Shown here: piece by piece, positions 61,601-64,000 of the stretch
Layout: each line of letters opens with the position of its first letter
Numbering within the stretch: the stretch's first letter is position 1
Source: Chlorokybus atmophyticus
Lineage: Eukaryota > Streptophyta > Chlorokybophyceae > Chlorokybales > Chlorokybaceae
Length of the DNA: 64,000 nt
Assembly: GCA_009103225.1 (NCBI GenBank)
Contig: RHPI01000797.1
Span: 54,542 to 118,541, forward strand
Direction of reading: 5' to 3'
The notes under the pieces: generated by a model
Told to the model about the DNA's origin: nothing
The model's input: the letters and a program-made list of their open reading frames with translations, nothing else
Databases searched by the model: none
Program-made: the position numbers and the translations under genes

Positions 61601-63759
61601 AGATTGCTTACTGGGCGGCTCTGGCACTGTGCTGGCTGCATCAAAGCTGCTCGTGCTCGCATGCACCGACGCTTCCGCCTGGACAACAGCAACAACATCA
61701 TCAACCGCATGACCATTATCATCATGGCTGTCATTATCACCCTTGCCTTCAAGTTGCCATCGTCCCAGGCAGGGCGCAAGGCGGATGATGACGGATGGCT
61801 GTCGTTGTTCACGTTGTGGTTATGGGCGCTAGCGTAGGCGCGTGCACGGGCGCGCTCGGCCTCCGTGAGCTCCGCCATAATCATGCGGCGACGGGACTCC
61901 GCCTCGCGACGTGCCTTCTGCTGCGCCTGGAGCGTGCATGTGAGTGAGTATGTGTGACACAGACAAAGAGCGTGCGTGCGCATGCGTGAGCGTGTCAGGA
62001 CATTGTTGTTTGCAAGTTCATGCTATCCCTACCACCCCATACATACCTGTCTGCGCTGCTTGTCCATCCGGCGCCTATCCGCAATGTACTCCCTCACCTG
62101 CACACACGACATGCAGGTCAACATTCTGCGCAATCTGTCGGTTAAGCTGCAGCTTCAACCCAATCGCAGCATACATTTGCACGGCCAACATGACGTGCTG
62201 CACTCCCCAACTCTCCAATTTCAAAACTACAGATACGTACATCATGTACAGTCCACATGTATGTCATGAGACAATGCCCCATGAAAAGGTGCTCACACCC
62301 AAGTGCGACACACCCCACGCCAAAAATGGACACAGGCGCAAGCATAAACCATGACATCATCAGGCATCACACTACTCGCACGCTTACAAGGTCTCAACCA
62401 ACACTCGCAAAGCAACAGCACTCCACAAACACCTCCACCCACCCACCCACCCACACATCCCCTCACCGCCGCCAGCTTGGCTTCATCCATGCCAAGCTCT
62501 CCCTTCCTCTTACTATCCCCACCCTCCCCCTCCTTCTTCCTCTTCTCCTCCGCCTCTTTGCCCCGCCCGATCGCCCTCGCCCGCCTCGCCCGCGCGAGCG
62601 TCTTGGCCGGGTCGGCGCGGGACACTCTGGGAGGAGGAGTTTGGAGGATAGGAGTCTTGAGATTGGGTTTGGGAGTGTTTGGGGGGGGGCGAGTTGAGGT
62701 GGATGTCGGGGGTGGGGTGGGTGTTGGTGTCGGGGGGATTGGTGTTGGGTCGGGTGAGGAGGGGGGAGGCGGTTGTGGCGTGCTGGCGGCGGCCTGAAAC
62801 AAGCAGTGAAATCTGATGGCACTTTATTTACGTGGATACTATACACCAGGGTGCACGCTTGCAAGAAGTGCATGCGCTGCACGCACGCATGCACGCACGC
62901 ATGGAGTGCACTGGCCTTGTCTGCATTATACATGGAATGGATAGACACATGCATGGCCACACACACATGTAAGTAGAGTACACACGCGCGCACGCGCATT
63001 CCCACGCTGCATGCAAGCTGTGCAGCAACGCACAGATGACACACAAACCGCACGACTTGTCTCACGCACGCCAACCACAACCCCCACACACACCTGCTGT
63101 TGTTGTTTGGCCCGCACGAACTGTTTCTCCCGTCTCGCTCGCGCTTCCGCCGCGCGGGCTCTGCACGCCTCCGCTGCCGCCTTCTTTGCTTGCACCCTCT
63201 TCTCCTCCACGTTAACGACACGTTGTTGCCCTTCACCGCTCCTCTTAACTTGAGGTGGACTCGTCAACACGTTGCGCGTGCGCACGCGGGCGTTGAGCGC
63301 CTCCAACGCAAGAACTCTCTCCCTCTTCTCACTCTCTTTGGCACGAACTTCCCGCTCGCGTGCGCTCAACTCGTCCAATGCAAGCTTCGGCTTGCGGATC
63401 GGGCTTATTGTTGTTGTTGTTGTTGCATTGGGTGGAGCGGACTTGGGCCTATGTTGAAGCCAGTGTTGTGTCGAAGGCGTGGAAGAGTTGTTGGTGGTGT
63501 TGGTGCTGGTGGTGGGTGTGATGTGGCGAGTTGGGATGAGGTGTGAGTCGGCGTGTTGTGTGTGCGTCGGAGCCCGGGCGGTTTTGGGTAGGTTGGCATA
63601 GATGTTTCTGCCACCATGCTGCTGCTGCTGCTGTTGTTGTTGATGTTGTTGAAGTTGTTGTTGTGTCTGTGTATATTGAGCGAGTAGGAGGTTCTGAGGT
63701 TGAGCAGCAGCAGCGATCTCAAACCATGCTAGCTTCCTCACACCAGCAGCCCCGTGCAC
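52612..63759 (-). CDS. CEP350/TRM-like centrosomal or microtubule-associated protein, 5' end outside window
   Basis: Very long multi-exon gene whose first visible exon starts at an acceptor (63759, ACAG|GTGCACGG), so it continues to the right of the window. Exons, approximately: 63759-63095, 62792-62463, 62098-62048, 61930-61600, 61357-61182, 61086-60955, 60885-60777, 60470-59690, 59392-59102, 59005-58493, 58411-58342, 58094-57225, 56960-54228, and seven short C-terminal exons to 52612. The sequence is mostly disordered, with polyQ/polyN, Glu runs and coiled-coil pieces (KESEKRERVLALEAL; AEACRARAAEARARREKQ). The C-terminus HNKLIFDAINEAITKLYPYG, WAACGGKTGMLGDNLDAIII and EDRWNDFSEDEVELKFELSD, then MIFEDLLTDTV, resembles the DUF4378-type end shared by plant TRM proteins and animal CEP350. 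Two YxEDFES motifs lie at about 57790 and 56490. The likely role is at centrioles or cortical microtubules. The family call rests on the C-terminus. Confidence 0.72.
54271..56620 (-). repeat. Region of degenerate Asp-Ile-Ser repeats encoded by GATATC words
   Basis: In the largest exon of the CEP350-like gene, short words such as DIST, DIAS and AISA recur. Three copies of D/N-I-(S/A)-(T/S)-P-(A/G)-T-S-x-(A/T)-S appear (DISTPGTSMAS, DIASPATSIAS, NISTPATSATS). At the DNA level GATATC or CGATAT recurs dozens of times, and it also appears in the exons at 57500-57700 and 60000-60310. Confidence 0.7.
55108..55147. repeat. (CTT)n repeat coding for poly-glutamate on the minus strand
   Basis: CTTCTT units give a Glu run on the minus strand inside the CEP350-like gene. 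Comparable coding repeats are the Glu run at 57727-57760, polyQ at 59178-59225 and 63618-63660, and polyN/S at 59905-59955. Confidence 0.85.
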
Positions 63760-64000
63760 CTGTGTTTGGGGGGACACAGTGTGATTATCAATACCACATG
63801 TTTGCGTTTAATGCATCAGAATCCCAATCCTCTACCATTCCATTGGCCTCCATATTGGTTGACCTGCGCATCCGTCAAAGTGCGCCTGTGCCTGCCTGTA
63901 TCCGTGCGTGCGTTCGTGCGTGCATACCTGGACACAAGCAAGTGAAAATGCTGGATAACATGCACTGCTGTGTGCCGCGCGCGCGTGGGTGTGGGTGTGG
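63760..64000. other. Intron of the CEP350-like gene (window edge)
   Basis: Sequence upstream of the 63759 acceptor, with GCGTGCG-type simple repeats near 63900-63920 and 63970-64000. No ORF of interest. Confidence 0.6.

Overview
This is a eukaryotic nuclear window. Genes are split by many GT-AG introns, intergenic DNA and introns are full of CA/TG and AAC microsatellites, and there is one N-filled assembly gap. Several proteins read like green-lineage (Viridiplantae) versions: the ISWI ATPase resembles plant CHR11/CHR17, the Snf2 fragment resembles plant SYD/MINU-type BRM ATPases, and the CMC2 and D-2-hydroxyglutarate dehydrogenase proteins carry plant-like motifs. A CEP350/TRM-like centrosomal protein points to a lineage that keeps centrioles or flagella, so a green or streptophyte alga is my best guess. 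These comparisons are from memory; no search was run.

Layout from left to right: the 3' part of a BRM-type Snf2 ATPase (+, 82-2496); a convergent complete ISWI ATPase (-, 3150-8272); mitochondrial D-2-hydroxyglutarate dehydrogenase (+, 8545-11332); AT-richer DNA with a poly-G assembly gap (13021-13088); NTF2 (+, 13508-14737); a small unrecognised coiled-coil ORF (-, 15515-15829); a long hairpin (16562-16629); a class I RPD3-type histone deacetylase (-, 17219-20518); a DXO/Rai1 mRNA-decapping nuclease (+, about 21619-23777); phosphopantothenoylcysteine decarboxylase (-); CMC2 (-); a 738-residue protein joining an OTU deubiquitinase domain to an E2 ubiquitin-conjugating domain (+, 26330-29987); a 97-residue orphan (-); and complete ATG2 (+, 31692-38463) followed by a trypsin-like protease (-).

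The block holding the 3' part of ATG2 plus the protease is repeated at about 41868-46800. In the second copy the ATG2 part is a broken pseudogene, while the protease ORF stays intact. Next comes an RTF1/VIP5 (Paf1 complex) locus whose reading frame is broken at several points (about 47019-50800), then a 387-bp exact repeat of part of that locus that ends against an N (52011-52397). The right end is a very long, mostly disordered CEP350/TRM-like gene (-, 52612 to beyond the window edge).

The neighbourhood is rich in chromatin and transcription genes (BRM, ISWI, HDAC, RTF1), but as in most eukaryotes there is no operon logic. ISWI/D2HGDH and HDAC/DXO are arranged head to head and may share promoters. 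The most unusual object is the OTU-E2 fusion, which joins a ubiquitin-removing and a ubiquitin-conjugating domain in one chain with a predicted myristoylated N-terminus. Every exon junction in my model keeps phase and there is no internal stop.
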